64,000 bases of DNA, taken from contig JACPWG010000081.1 of NCBI GenBank assembly GCA_016197205.1, forward strand, positions 186,001 through 250,000. Direction: 5' to 3'. A program made the translations under genes and the position numbers. Positions within the stretch are counted from its first letter, which is position 1. Each line of letters starts with the position of its first letter. A model generated the notes under the pieces. That model did not search any database. It worked only from the letters and a program-made list of their open reading frames with translations, and was not told where the DNA came from. This DNA is from Planctomycetota bacterium (GTDB lineage Bacteria > Planctomycetota > MHYJ01 > WSZJ01 > JACPWG01). Of the stretch, positions 1 to 9,300 are shown one piece after another.

Positions 1-1
1 G

Positions 2-748
2 TTCGCGTTCGTCGCCCGGTTCTCCGGCGCCGGGCGCACCACCCGCTTCGTCAAGGGGCAAGTCACCGGTCCCGCCACGCTGAGCACCAGCTTCGCGAAC
101 AAGAACCGCGTCTCCATGTTCGTGACCGCGGACGCGTTCGAGGCCGCCGTGCAATGGGTGACCTTGAAGGGGCTGTGGCAGATCCGGGAACTCCTCCGTC
201 TGGGCGCGACGCCGGTCCTCTTCCTCGACGAGCCGATCCTGGATCCCGTGTTGGGCGGCTACTCGCGGACGGCGGAGGAACGGGGGCTGGCCGGGCTCCG
301 CCGCGTCCTCGCCTCCTGGCGCGCCGCGGGCGCCGTGGCCGGGCTGCACGTCTGCCCCCAGGTGCGCTGGAAGCCGCTCTTCGAACTGGGCGCCGACGTG
401 TTGAGTTTTGATGCGGCGCAGTACCTCGAGGACTTCCTGCAGGAGCTCGACGCGGTACGAAACTTTTTTCGGGCGGGCGGCGTGGTGGCCTGGGGCGTGA
501 TCCCTACCCATTCGCCGACGTGCGAGCTGGAGCCGACGGCGGCCCGACGGCAGCTCGACGACGCGCTCGGCCGCATTGCGGACCCGACCCTGGCGCGGGA
601 ACAGCTCCTTCGGCAGTCGCTCTTCACGCCCGCGTGCGGGACCGGCGGGCTCGAGCTGCACCGGAGCGAAGCGGTTTTTCAAGCGCTCAAGGCGGTCGCG
701 CGCTCCTACGTCGAAGCGGCGGAACCTTTGCCGGCGCTCCCTCACTGA
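2..748 (+). CDS. MetE/UROD-superfamily methyltransferase-like protein, 5' end cut by window
   Basis: The reading frame is open from the first bases of the window and ends at TGA 746-748, so only the last 248 residues are present. The segment KGQVTGPATLS is the phosphate/substrate loop of the uroporphyrinogen decarboxylase and cobalamin-independent methionine synthase (MetE) superfamily, and VLFLDEPIL is a beta-strand typical of its barrel. H-x-C in LHVCP and a later Cys in FTPACGTGG match the positions of the three MetE zinc ligands. A zinc-dependent methyl transfer to a thiol is therefore likely. The native substrate cannot be read from the fragment; many stand-alone MetE-like proteins are not methionine synthases. 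The TPMT-type gene follows 16 bp later and may be co-transcribed. Confidence 0.72.
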   Translation, partial: FAFVARFSGAGRTTRFVKGQVTGPATLSTSFANKNRVSMFVTADAFEAAVQWVTLKGLWQIRELLRLGATPVLFLDEPILDPVLGGYSRTAEERGLAGLRRVLASWRAAGAVAGLHVCPQVRWKPLFELGADVLSFDAAQYLEDFLQELDAVRNFFRAGGVVAWGVIPTHSPTCELEPTAARRQLDDALGRIADPTLAREQLLRQSLFTPACGTGGLELHRSEAVFQALKAVARSYVEAAEPLPALPH

Positions 749-764
749 CGAAGGGCCTGGCCGC

Positions 765-1550
765 ATGCCGGACGAGCCGAGCGGGAGCTCGCCCCGAGCT
801 CCCCGCGATCCCCCCGTCCCCTCCCCCTGTCCCCCCCTCTCCCGCCCCGCCGGTCCCGAACCGGCGCCTGGGTCGGCTGCGCCCACGGCCACGGCCGCCT
901 CCCGCCGAACGCCGGGGGCCGACGTGTCCGCGCCGGGTACCTGGGAAGGCTGGTACCGCACCGGGGAAGACGGCTGGGACAAGGGGGCCGTCGCCCCTCC
1001 CCTGGCCCGGCTCGCGGCCGAGGGCGTCCTGGCCCCGTGCCGGCTGGCGGTCCTCGGGTGCGGGCGGGGACACGACGCGCTCCATTTCGCCCGGCTCGGT
1101 TTCGACGTCACGGCCGTGGATTTCGCCGAGACCGCCTGTCGCGAAGCGCGGTCGAGGGCGGCCGCGAGCGGCCTCGCGCTGACGGTCCTCCAGCGCGACG
1201 TCTTCACCCTCGCCCCCGCATACGAAGGAACCTTCGACGCGGTCCTGGAGCACACCTGCTTTTGCGCGATCGACCCGAGCCGCCGGCCCGACTATGCCCG
1301 CGTCGTGGCGGCGCTCTTGCGCCCGCGCGGCCTCCACTTCGGACTTTTTTTTCGTCCCTTGGAGCCCGGCAACCCGCCGTTCACCACCGACGAGGAAGAA
1401 GTCAGACGGCTGTTCCGTGCGGGGTTCGAGTTGCTCCGCCTGGAGGTGCCGCCCGACTCGTTTGAGCCGCGGCGCGGCCGGGAGCTCCTGTTCGTGTTCC
1501 GTCGACGCGAGGGGCTGCACCGTCCGGCCGACTCCGGCCAAGGCACTTGA
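765..1550 (+). CDS. TPMT-family SAM-dependent methyltransferase
   Basis: A 261-residue protein. Residues 1-45 are a Pro/Ala-rich lead. The catalytic part begins at WEGWYRTGEDGWDKG, the aromatic N-terminal motif of the thiopurine S-methyltransferase family. It is followed by the SAM-binding motif I LGCGRGHDALHFARLGF with an acidic strand (VTAVDFAE), then EHTCFCAIDP and a GLFF strand, all in family order. Family members methylate thiols, thiopurines, halides or metalloids; which one applies here is not visible. ATG 765 was chosen because the frame further upstream overlaps the preceding gene. A later GTG (MSAPGTWEGWY) would give a more compact enzyme. The stop codon overlaps the -35 box of a strong promoter. 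Confidence 0.78.
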   Translation: MPDEPSGSSPRAPRDPPVPSPCPPLSRPAGPEPAPGSAAPTATAASRRTPGADVSAPGTWEGWYRTGEDGWDKGAVAPPLARLAAEGVLAPCRLAVLGCGRGHDALHFARLGFDVTAVDFAETACREARSRAAASGLALTVLQRDVFTLAPAYEGTFDAVLEHTCFCAIDPSRRPDYARVVAALLRPRGLHFGLFFRPLEPGNPPFTTDEEEVRRLFRAGFELLRLEVPPDSFEPRRGRELLFVFRRREGLHRPADSGQGT

Positions 1551-1575
1551 CAGGGCCCGAGTTCGGGGCTATGCT
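1547..1575 (+). promoter_or_regulatory. Sigma-70-type promoter overlapping a stop codon
   Basis: TTGACA at 1547-1552, a 17-bp spacer and TATGCT at 1570-1575. The -35 box overlaps the TGA of the methyltransferase. The next gene start is 2052, which would leave a leader of about 470 nt filled with repeats. Confidence 0.6.
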
Positions 1576-1578
1576 ATT

Positions 1579-1643
1579 CCCCCTGGTAGGGGAGAGGGCC
1601 GGGGTGTGCGGTGCTACGAGCGTCGCGCCCGTGTCCGGGTTCG
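1579..1643 (+). repeat. Interspersed repeat family I, copy 1
   Basis: A GGGGAGAGGG core followed about 30 bp later by GCGTCGCGCCCGTGTCCG. The same pair occurs at 29478-29541. The GGGGAGAGGG motif is a common intergenic element in many bacterial genomes. Confidence 0.5.
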
Positions 1644-1648
1644 GTTGC

Positions 1649-1782
1649 GGTTAGCGCCCGCGCAAAAATAACTGCGCAGATTCGGACCTCGAGGCTCCTG
1701 GGGGCGCGGCCCTCTGGGCCGCGCCCCCAGGCATCGGTCGATCCACGGAAATGTAAAGTAATTCTTGCGCGGGCGGTTACCC
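1649..1782 (+). repeat. Inverted-repeat element family F, copy 1
   Basis: About 134 bp. The ends are near-inverted repeats (left AGCGCCCGCGCAA, right TTGCGCGGGCGGTTAC). The centre is a long GC hairpin, CTGGGGGCGCGGCC / GGCCGCGCCCCCAG, followed by CATCGGTCGATCCACG. It is almost identical to 57338-57470, and its hairpin core resembles that of family A. The rest of the 1551-2051 gap holds family I copy 1 and no gene that I can support. Confidence 0.75.
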
Positions 1783-2051
1783 GCGTCAGGAGCCGAGGCC
1801 GACTGCGGGGCATCGCGGGCCCCACGCGTACTTCGATCGTCGAGGGGCTTGTTCTCCTGCGGACATTTTTTCCCGCGTTCGGGGACTTCTAGACGCGAAG
1901 GACGGGAAACACGCGAACTCGGCGAAGACGATTGCTCTTCGTGGCCTTCGGCAGTCGCGCGTGATTCCTGCCCCGTCGGGCCGCCGGGACACCGCGCATC
2001 GCGACGCCGGCAACTGTTCGGCTGCGGCAACGCCGCGCTGGGAAAGCGCGC

Positions 2052-2657
2052 ATGGATCCAACCAAATCCGCGTTCACCACCGGGGAAGTCGCCCGCCTTT
2101 GCAGCGTGTCCGCGCCGACGGTGATTCGCTGGATTCAGGAGGGGCGCCTTTCGGCCTTCCGGGTCGCCGACAACGGGGGGCGCAGGATCTCACGACAGAG
2201 CTTGCTCGAGTTTGCCCGCCGCCACACGATCGCGCTCGGGCCGCTGTTCGAAGGCTCGAGCTCGACGCGGCTCCTCGCCGTCACGACGGACCCCGGCTTG
2301 GAGCGCGCTCTCCGGGGGACGCTCACCCAGCAGAAAGGCTTCGAGCTCCGGGTCGTGGCGGGCGCGTTCGAGGCGGGAGCGGCCGCGTTGCTGCTGCGGC
2401 CCCACGCCCTGCTGCTCGACGTGGAAGCGGCAGGCATCCAGCCGGTGCGAATCACCCAGGTCGTGCGCGAACAGGCGGAGCTTTCCCACACGAAGGTCGT
2501 GCTCTTCTCGCCGATCCAGAGCCGGGAAGAGGCGGAGTCCCTCCTCGTGGCGAACGCCGACGCCTATCTGGAGAAGCCGCTGGATCCGGATCGCCTGCTG
2601 GCCCGGCTCGGCAAGTTTGAATTTCGGGGGCCCCTCGCGGCGAAGCCGGGTAGCTAG
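2052..2657 (+). CDS. Excisionase/MerR-type HTH fused to a receiver-like domain
   Basis: 201 residues. Residues 5-55 (FTTGEVARLCSVSAPTVIRW, then GRRISRQSLLEFARRH) are a DNA-binding winged HTH of the excisionase/MerR class. Residues 70-190 fold like a response-regulator receiver: a LLAVTTDPGLERAL strand-helix, LLLDVEAAG at the phospho-acceptor strand, KVVLFSPI, and ADAYLEKPLDPDRLL with the conserved Lys-Pro. The usual N-terminal acidic pair is absent (TTDP), so phosphorylation is doubtful. Placing the HTH before the receiver is the reverse of the normal response-regulator order. It is probably a transcriptional regulator; its target is unknown. The stop lies 2 bp before repeat A copy 1. Confidence 0.7.
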   Translation: MDPTKSAFTTGEVARLCSVSAPTVIRWIQEGRLSAFRVADNGGRRISRQSLLEFARRHTIALGPLFEGSSSTRLLAVTTDPGLERALRGTLTQQKGFELRVVAGAFEAGAAALLLRPHALLLDVEAAGIQPVRITQVVREQAELSHTKVVLFSPIQSREEAESLLVANADAYLEKPLDPDRLLARLGKFEFRGPLAAKPGS

Positions 2658-2659
2658 CG

Positions 2660-2785
2660 GTCCGTGGACGAAGTCCAGTCACGACGCCTGGGGGCGCGGG
2701 CCTCCGGCCCGCGCGAACGGCCGCATGGGGTACGACCCGCCGTGGCAGCATTGACGACTGTGTCCGAAGTTCGTCAACGTGCCAC
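2660..2785 (+). repeat. Inverted-repeat element family A, copy 1
   Basis: About 126 bp. The left end GTGGACGAAGTCCAGTCACG faces a right end CCGAAGTTCGTCAACG. The centre is the hairpin CCTGGGGGCGCGGGCC / GGCCCGCGC. The right flank (AGTGGTCCGTGGAC) repeats the left terminus, as if a second copy had been deleted. It fills most of the gap before the LuxR-type gene. Confidence 0.75.
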
Positions 2786-2958
2786 GAGTGGTCCGTGGAC
2801 GGCCTGAGGACACGATCGTCCACTCTGTTACGGCCGATCACGGCCCATGGAGCCGCTCACGCGGGCCGGCCTGCATGTCGGAGGCGGAGGTGGGGCGAGG
2901 GGCGAATACGAAGACAGCCGATCCGACGGACCGGCTCCAATACCCGAGGAGATGGCAG

Positions 2959-3270
2959 ATGGTGAAGCAGACCGGAAAGAGCGGCGGGGGCCGGGGCGGC
3001 AAGACGGCCGCGGGCCCGCGAGCGCTCGATTCGGAGGGGGCGGACCGGGCGATCCGGAAGGGACGGGGCGACCTCCTGACCGAGCGGGAGAACGAGGTCA
3101 TGCTCTTCTTGGCGGACGGGCTCACCAACAAGGAGGCGGCCTCACGTCTTCGCGTAAGCTACAAGACCGTGGATACCCACCGGACGAACCTCATGAAGAA
3201 GCTGGAGATCCACTCCGTCACGGGGCTCGTCAAGTACGCCCTCTTGAGCCACCGCGCGCACCTCCCGTAG
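2959..3270 (+). CDS. Small LuxR-type HTH regulator
   Basis: 103 residues. Residues 1-40 are Gly/Lys-rich and probably flexible. Residues 44-98 are a complete LuxR/GerE helix-turn-helix: LTERENEVMLFLADGLTNKE, then VSYKTVDTHRTNLMKKL. There is no receiver or ligand domain, so this is a stand-alone DNA-binding module like GerE. ATG 2959 is preceded by GAGGAGA 7 nt upstream. Earlier in-frame starts would run back into repeat A and were rejected. It could partner with the receiver-like protein encoded just upstream, but nothing in the sequence proves that. Confidence 0.75.
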   Translation: MVKQTGKSGGGRGGKTAAGPRALDSEGADRAIRKGRGDLLTERENEVMLFLADGLTNKEAASRLRVSYKTVDTHRTNLMKKLEIHSVTGLVKYALLSHRAHLP

Positions 3271-3336
3271 CGGCCCGCAAGGGAACAAGTCGGGCACTTA
3301 CGCCAGTCTGTGTAGGCCGGAAGGCCGGCCCTTCCA
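3271..3336 (+). repeat. Repeat family D, partial copy
   Basis: Matches the left part of the complete element at 36130-36252 (GGCCCG, AAGGGAACAAGTCGGGCACT, then ACGCCAGTCTGTGNAGGCC). It sits between two convergent genes, directly after the stop of the LuxR-type gene. Confidence 0.65.
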
Positions 3337-3389
3337 AGCCGGCTGCAGGCCGGCGTCCCGGTGCGGTTTCCGGCGTCGTCCACGCCCTC

Positions 3390-6300
3390 CTACCTCGGCG
3401 TCGCCTCGGCGCCGACGTTCGAAATTCCGGACTCGTTGCCGGCCGCGTCCCTGACCTTGAGCGCGAAGTAATAGAGCGTTCCGGGCTCGAGGCCGAGCGC
3501 CAAGGCCTCCTCCGGCTCTCCGGCCGCCCGGGGCGCCGGCGTCGCGACGGCACGGGCCGACGACCAGTTGGCCTCGGTGATCGCCGACGTGGAGCAGCGG
3601 AGATCATAGGCTGCGGCCCGTCCTGACCGGTGGTCATTCCCGCTCGCGGTCCACCGCACTCCCAGCGCGGTCGCCATCGCCCCCGCGGCCTCGCCGACCT
3701 CCAACTCCGCGACCTGCGCGTCGCCGCCCGACCCGTGCGCAAGCACCAGGCGTACGAACCGGGCCGGTGTGGCGGGGAACGCGAACACCGCATGCGTGCG
3801 CTCCTCCGCCCGGAACCCCGCGACGGTCGCCGCGACCGACCACCGGGCCCCGTCCTCGCTGGTCTCGAGCCGGAAATCCGCCGGGAAGAGGGAAGCGGAG
3901 CCTTCCCGCGGCAGGGCCCGCACCCGGTCCACCGGCCGGATGCCGCCGAGGTCGAGCGTCACGAATTCCTCGCGCAGCCCGCTCCCGGTTGCCGTGGACC
4001 ACGCGGTGGAATACAGCCCGTCCGCGACCTTGTCTTTTCCACTCTCCGCCGACTGCTCGCTCGAGGCCGCGACGGCGCGCGCCGGCACGTACTGCCCGGT
4101 CCCCGCGACGACCTCCGCGGCGAGGTCGACGACCGCGGCGGGGGCCTCGGTGTCCGTGTCCGGGGCGGGGGCCGTGAAGGGGACCTTGACGATGCGTGAC
4201 GCATTGCCTCCCCCGTCCACCAGGCGGACCCCGATCTCGACCGCCCGACCCGGAGGGAGGCCGGCCAGCAAGCAGCGTTCGTTCGTGCCCGCGGCGCTGG
4301 GCCTGCCGACTCCCGTCGCCTGCGTGGCGGACGACCAGGAGCCTTCGTCGAGAGGCGCGGGCCCAAAGCGCGCGTCATAGGTTTCGGGGCTGCCCTCCCC
4401 GGCGGCCGGCGCCGTCCAAGCAAGGGCCGCGAGCCCCGCCGCGGCGCCCCTGGGCGCGTGAGCCGTCAGTTCCGCGACCTGCGCGTAGCAATTCCGGGTC
4501 TCCGACTCCTGCGCGGACGTCCCTCCGAACCGTACGTAGCGGGCCGCCTCGGTCGGGAAGGAGAGTTCGACGGCGCCGCCGGAGGCGGTACCCGCGTCCC
4601 TCGCCACGGTCTTCCAGGAGCGGCCGTCCGCGCTCACCTCCACGAACCGATCGGTCGGGAAGAGTTGAGGGGTCTCGGCCCGAGGCGACGCTCGCACCCC
4701 CGCGACCGCGCACAGCGACCCCAGGTCGAGGACCAGGTGTTCCGTGCGCGGGCCGCGACTCGCGGCGGAGGACCAGCTCGTGCCGGCCTGTCCGTCCGCG
4801 GCCTTCTCCATCTCCCACCCGCCGCCGAGCACGCTCGACGCCTCGGCCACGCGGGCCGCGAGCGCCTCGCCGTTCCCGGTGACCTCGCGGGCCGACAGCC
4901 CGGTGATCGGGTCGGGGGCGACGTGGTCCACGCTCGTCGAGGCGAAGGCGCCCGCCAAGGCGCCGGCATTCCCCGCGTCGTCGACTGCCTTGATCGCGAA
5001 AAAGAACGTCTGCCCGGCCGGCAGGTTCGTCACCAGGAACGTCTCCGCGCTGCCCGAGGTCAGCGGCGCGGGCACGCCCGCGACCGGCGTCGCCGCCGCG
5101 AAATTCCCCGCGTTGATGGCGGCGTTCGACTGCCGCAGATCGTAGGAAGTGGCCCTGCCGACGTTGCCGTCGTCACCGACCGCGGTCCACGTGAGACGCA
5201 CCGCGCTCGAAAGCCCGGCGGGCGGCTCGAAGACCTGGAGCTCGCCGATCACGGTCGTGAAGAGGGTGCCGGACTTCGTCGTTTTGGTGACCAGGATGCG
5301 CACGAAGCGCGCCACGACCGGCGCGGGGAGCTTGTACGACTTCAACTCGCCGTTGGCGGCGACCTGGGCGGTGACCGAGAGTTGCGTGACGTAGTTCACG
5401 TCGTCGGCCGAGGTCTGGATCTGGAAGTCGACCGGGAAAAGGGCGTTGGAGTTGGTGCGCGGCGCGAGCTTGACGGTGCCGACGTTTCTCGAAGTCCCGT
5501 TGTCGACCACGAGGAACTCCGAGGTGAGGGCCTTGCGGAGAATGGACTGCCAGCCGGTCGTGAGGCTGCCGTCCGTCGCTTTTCCGAAGCCGGCATTCAC
5601 CGAGTCCGAAGTCGAGCTGACGCGTTTGGCCAGGGCGGGGATCTGGGGGCCCTCGGCGACGGTTGCTTGGGCTGCGAGGTTCGTGATGGCCGCGGGGGCC
5701 GTGAGGTCGGTGGCCGTGACGGTGACGTTCACCGTGTTGGGGGAGCCCGTTGCCCCGGGCGCGGTGACGGTCAACACCGCCGGGAAGACCCCGGCGCTGA
5801 GCGTCGTGGTGTTCGCGGTGACGGTCACGGTCGCGTTGCCCGTGCCGGAGGTGGGCGACACGGTCACGAACGCCGCGTTGGAGGAGATGGACCAGTTGAG
5901 CGTGCTGCCGCCCGTGTTGGTGATCGAGAGGTTCTGCGTGGCGGGCTGGAGCGTCCCCTTCTCGCCGCCGGCGAAGGCGAAGGAGGAGGGCGCGACGCTG
6001 AGGACGGGCGCCAGTGCCACGTCCAGAGTCACGGCGATCTGTTGCGGCAATAATGGCGCCGCCGAGATGTCGATGTTGCCGTTTTGCTGGCCGACGGGGA
6101 GGCCCGTGACGTCGACAGTCGCAGTAACGACGTCGAAGGCGCCTGCCGTCAAACTTCCGCCGGTCTTGTCGAGGGTGAGGAAGCTCATGTTGTCCGACAA
6201 GGACCACGACATCCGGCCCCCGCCCGTGTTCGTGATCGTGAAGGTCTTGGTCGCGGGGTTCACTCCGACGAGGGTCGAATAGGCGAGCGCGGTCGGGGCC

Positions 6301-9300
6301 ACGGTGAGAACGGACGCCGTGTCCGTCAGGTCCATGGTGACGGTCAGGAACTGGGTCTGCGGCGTGGGGGCGATGGAGGTGAAGGTGATCGTGCCCGTCT
6401 GCTTGCCGGGCGGCTCGCCGGCGCGGGTCGCCGTGACGGTCACGGTCGTATTGTTCGTGCCGGAGCTCGGCGAAATCGAGAGGAAGTCCGCGTTGGAGGT
6501 CGCGGTCCAGTTCAGGGTTCCGCCGCCGGTGTTGGATACGAGGAGGCTCTGCGTGGGGAGCGTACCCGCGCCGACCAGACCCGCGAAGGCGAGGGTGGAG
6601 GTCGAGATCCCGAGGATCGGGGGTTGCGGGAGGCCGCCGGTGATGTCGAGACTCCAGTTATTGATCGACCCGTTCCCCTTGAGCGCGGTGTCGCGTACGA
6701 AGAGGCTCCACGTCCCCTTGGCGGACTGGCCGTTCACCGAGGCCAGGGACTGCGTGGGGGCGGTCAAGGTGTCATACGTCGTGATGAGGTTCCTGGTGAT
6801 GCCCCCGGTCTTGTTGTGCAGGATGACGGTGGTCCCCGCGGGCGACTTGAGGATCACGGTCAGGTCACCGATGGCCGTGTGGCTGATGGCCACGGACACG
6901 TTCACTTCCTGCATGATGAGGTCGTCCGGGACCACGAGCGTGCTCGTGACCCCGTTGATGTTGTTGTCCGGGATTTTCAGCGCGGGGTTTTCGGTTTTCA
7001 CGAAGAACTTCGTGACCGACGTCGGCTGGTCGATGTGGAGCGTGACCTGGACGACCTGGAGCGCGTTGCCGACACCGCCTCCCGTCGCGGCGATGGTGAT
7101 GAAGCCTCCGTAGCCGCCCGCGGGGAGTCCCGCGATGTTGGCCGTGACGTTGATGCTGCCCGAGTCCGTCCCCGCAGCCGCGTCCAGGGTGAGCCAGGGG
7201 GCGTTGGGGGAAACCGTCGCGGTCCAGTCAAAGGTCCCGATGCTGGTGGGGTTGGAGATCGTCAAACTCACCGGGGCCGGGTTGGGGGCATCCTGCAGGG
7301 CGAGGAAGGCCACGTTGAGCGGGGATACCGACAGGACCGGGCCGGAGAAAACGCCCGTTGCGCTGAGTCGCCACTCGTTGAGCTGGCCGAAGTCGCTGAA
7401 GCCGTCGTTGTCCGACACGGTCAGCGTCCACGTGCCGAAAGCGTCGTCCCCGATCAGCGTCCCGAGGGACTCGAACGGCGCCGTTTGCGTGGGGTAGGTC
7501 GTCTTGATCGCCTGAGCGCCGAGACCCGTCTGGTTGTGGAGGAGGATGGTCTTGCTCGCGGGGGCGGGGGAGGTGAGCGTGACTTTCAGGGCACCGATGA
7601 AGGTGTGCGTGAGGTCCACGGATACGGCCATGTCCGAAAGCGTGATGTGCTGATTGATGACGATCTGGCTGGAGACACCCGAGACGTTGTTGTCCGGAAT
7701 GCTGAGCGGCGGGCTCTCCACGCGCAGGAACTGTATGTTGGTGGACGGGACTCCCACGAAGTTCACGTTGACGAGGTTTGCGGTCGAGACCGACAGGTCC
7801 TTGATCCGGGCGGGTTGGAAGGCCAAGCCGGCCTTCGAGGGTGTGACCGTGTAGGTGCCGGGGGCCACGCTCGTGAAGCTGTAAATCCCGTCCTTGTTGG
7901 AGACGGTCGTCGCGGCGGTCCCATCGCTGAGCTCCAGGGTCACTCCGGCGATGGGAACGAGAGCGGCGTCCGTGGTGGTGCCGGAGATCGTGAACAAGGT
8001 CGGAGCCGTGACCACTTTGCTCGTCACGACCACGAACGGCTGGGGGCCGGTCGGTACGGAGCGGCCTGTGACCCGGACGATCCAGGTCCCGCCCAGGAAG
8101 GCGGGGATGGGGCCGGGGACGAACACCTGTTCGAGGGTGTCCACGTTGTTGCGGCCGGTGAGCGTCGGACCGTTCGGATCCCCCGTCCCGGGCCCGACGA
8201 ACGGAAAGAAGACGGAGCCGTCCGGGGCGACCAGCTCCAGGTCCAGGTCGTTCACCCGCGCCAGCGCGGCGGCCGCGCTCCCCGGCGGGTCGATCCAGGT
8301 GAGCGTTGCCTTGAAATTCGGCGTCCCCGCGGGGACGTTCACCGTGAACGAACTCGTGTTCCCGTTGGAAATCTGGCCGGCGGAGAAGAAGGTCGGACCT
8401 GTCCCGATCAGGTCGGCGGCCGCCTTCACGTCGACAGAGCCATACCCGAACTTGTAGTCGGGACCCGGATTGCCGGTGTCCACGGCCGTTTGCGCGAGCA
8501 GGGCCTTGAGGAGGCCGGGCGGCGGGTTTCCGCCCACCACCTGCCGAAAGCGCTCGATGAGGAGGGCGCAGCAGCCGGTGACCACGGGCGTGGACATCGA
8601 GGTCCCGTCGAAGACGCCATAGGAATCGTTGGGAAAGGTGGAAAGGACCGAAACGCCGTTGGCGCAGAAGTCCGGCTTGATCCGGCCGTCCGTCGTCGGA
8701 CCGAAGCTGCTGAACGAGGACATCGTCCCGTTGTCGTTCAGCGCGCCGATCGCGAGCACGTTTTTCGCGGAGGCGATCGTGCTCATCACCCCGAAGCTGT
8801 CCACGCCGTTCCCGTCGTTGCCCGCGGCGAAGAGGATCGTGAGCGGGGCGGGCGCCGTCACGGCGCCCGGGAGCGCGACGGTGTCGGCATCCACCGTGAA
8901 GGACGAGTACTGGCCGGCGTTTCCGAACGCGAGTCCCCACGAATTCGTAGAGAGCACGACGGAGCGCGCAGGAATCGCGGCGGTCATCTCGCCGAAGACG
9001 TCGCCGAAAAAGTCGAAGCTGAAGAGGCTCGCACGCGTGGCCATGCCCTTCGCTCCGGCAACGCCCGCGCCGCTGCCGAGGACCGTGCCGCACACGTGCG
9101 TCGCGTGCTCGTCGATCGTCGGGGCGGTCTCCCCGTTCTGGACGCGACCGCCGAAGTCCGCGTGCGCGCCTACGTTCCCGCCGTCCCATTCGCCGACGAT
9201 TACGCCGTTGCCCGACAACCCGAGCGGGGCGGCGGTGACCTGGTCGACGTGGGCGAGCAGCGCGGCGTTCGCGTTGAGCGTGCGGGGCGGGGACGGGACC

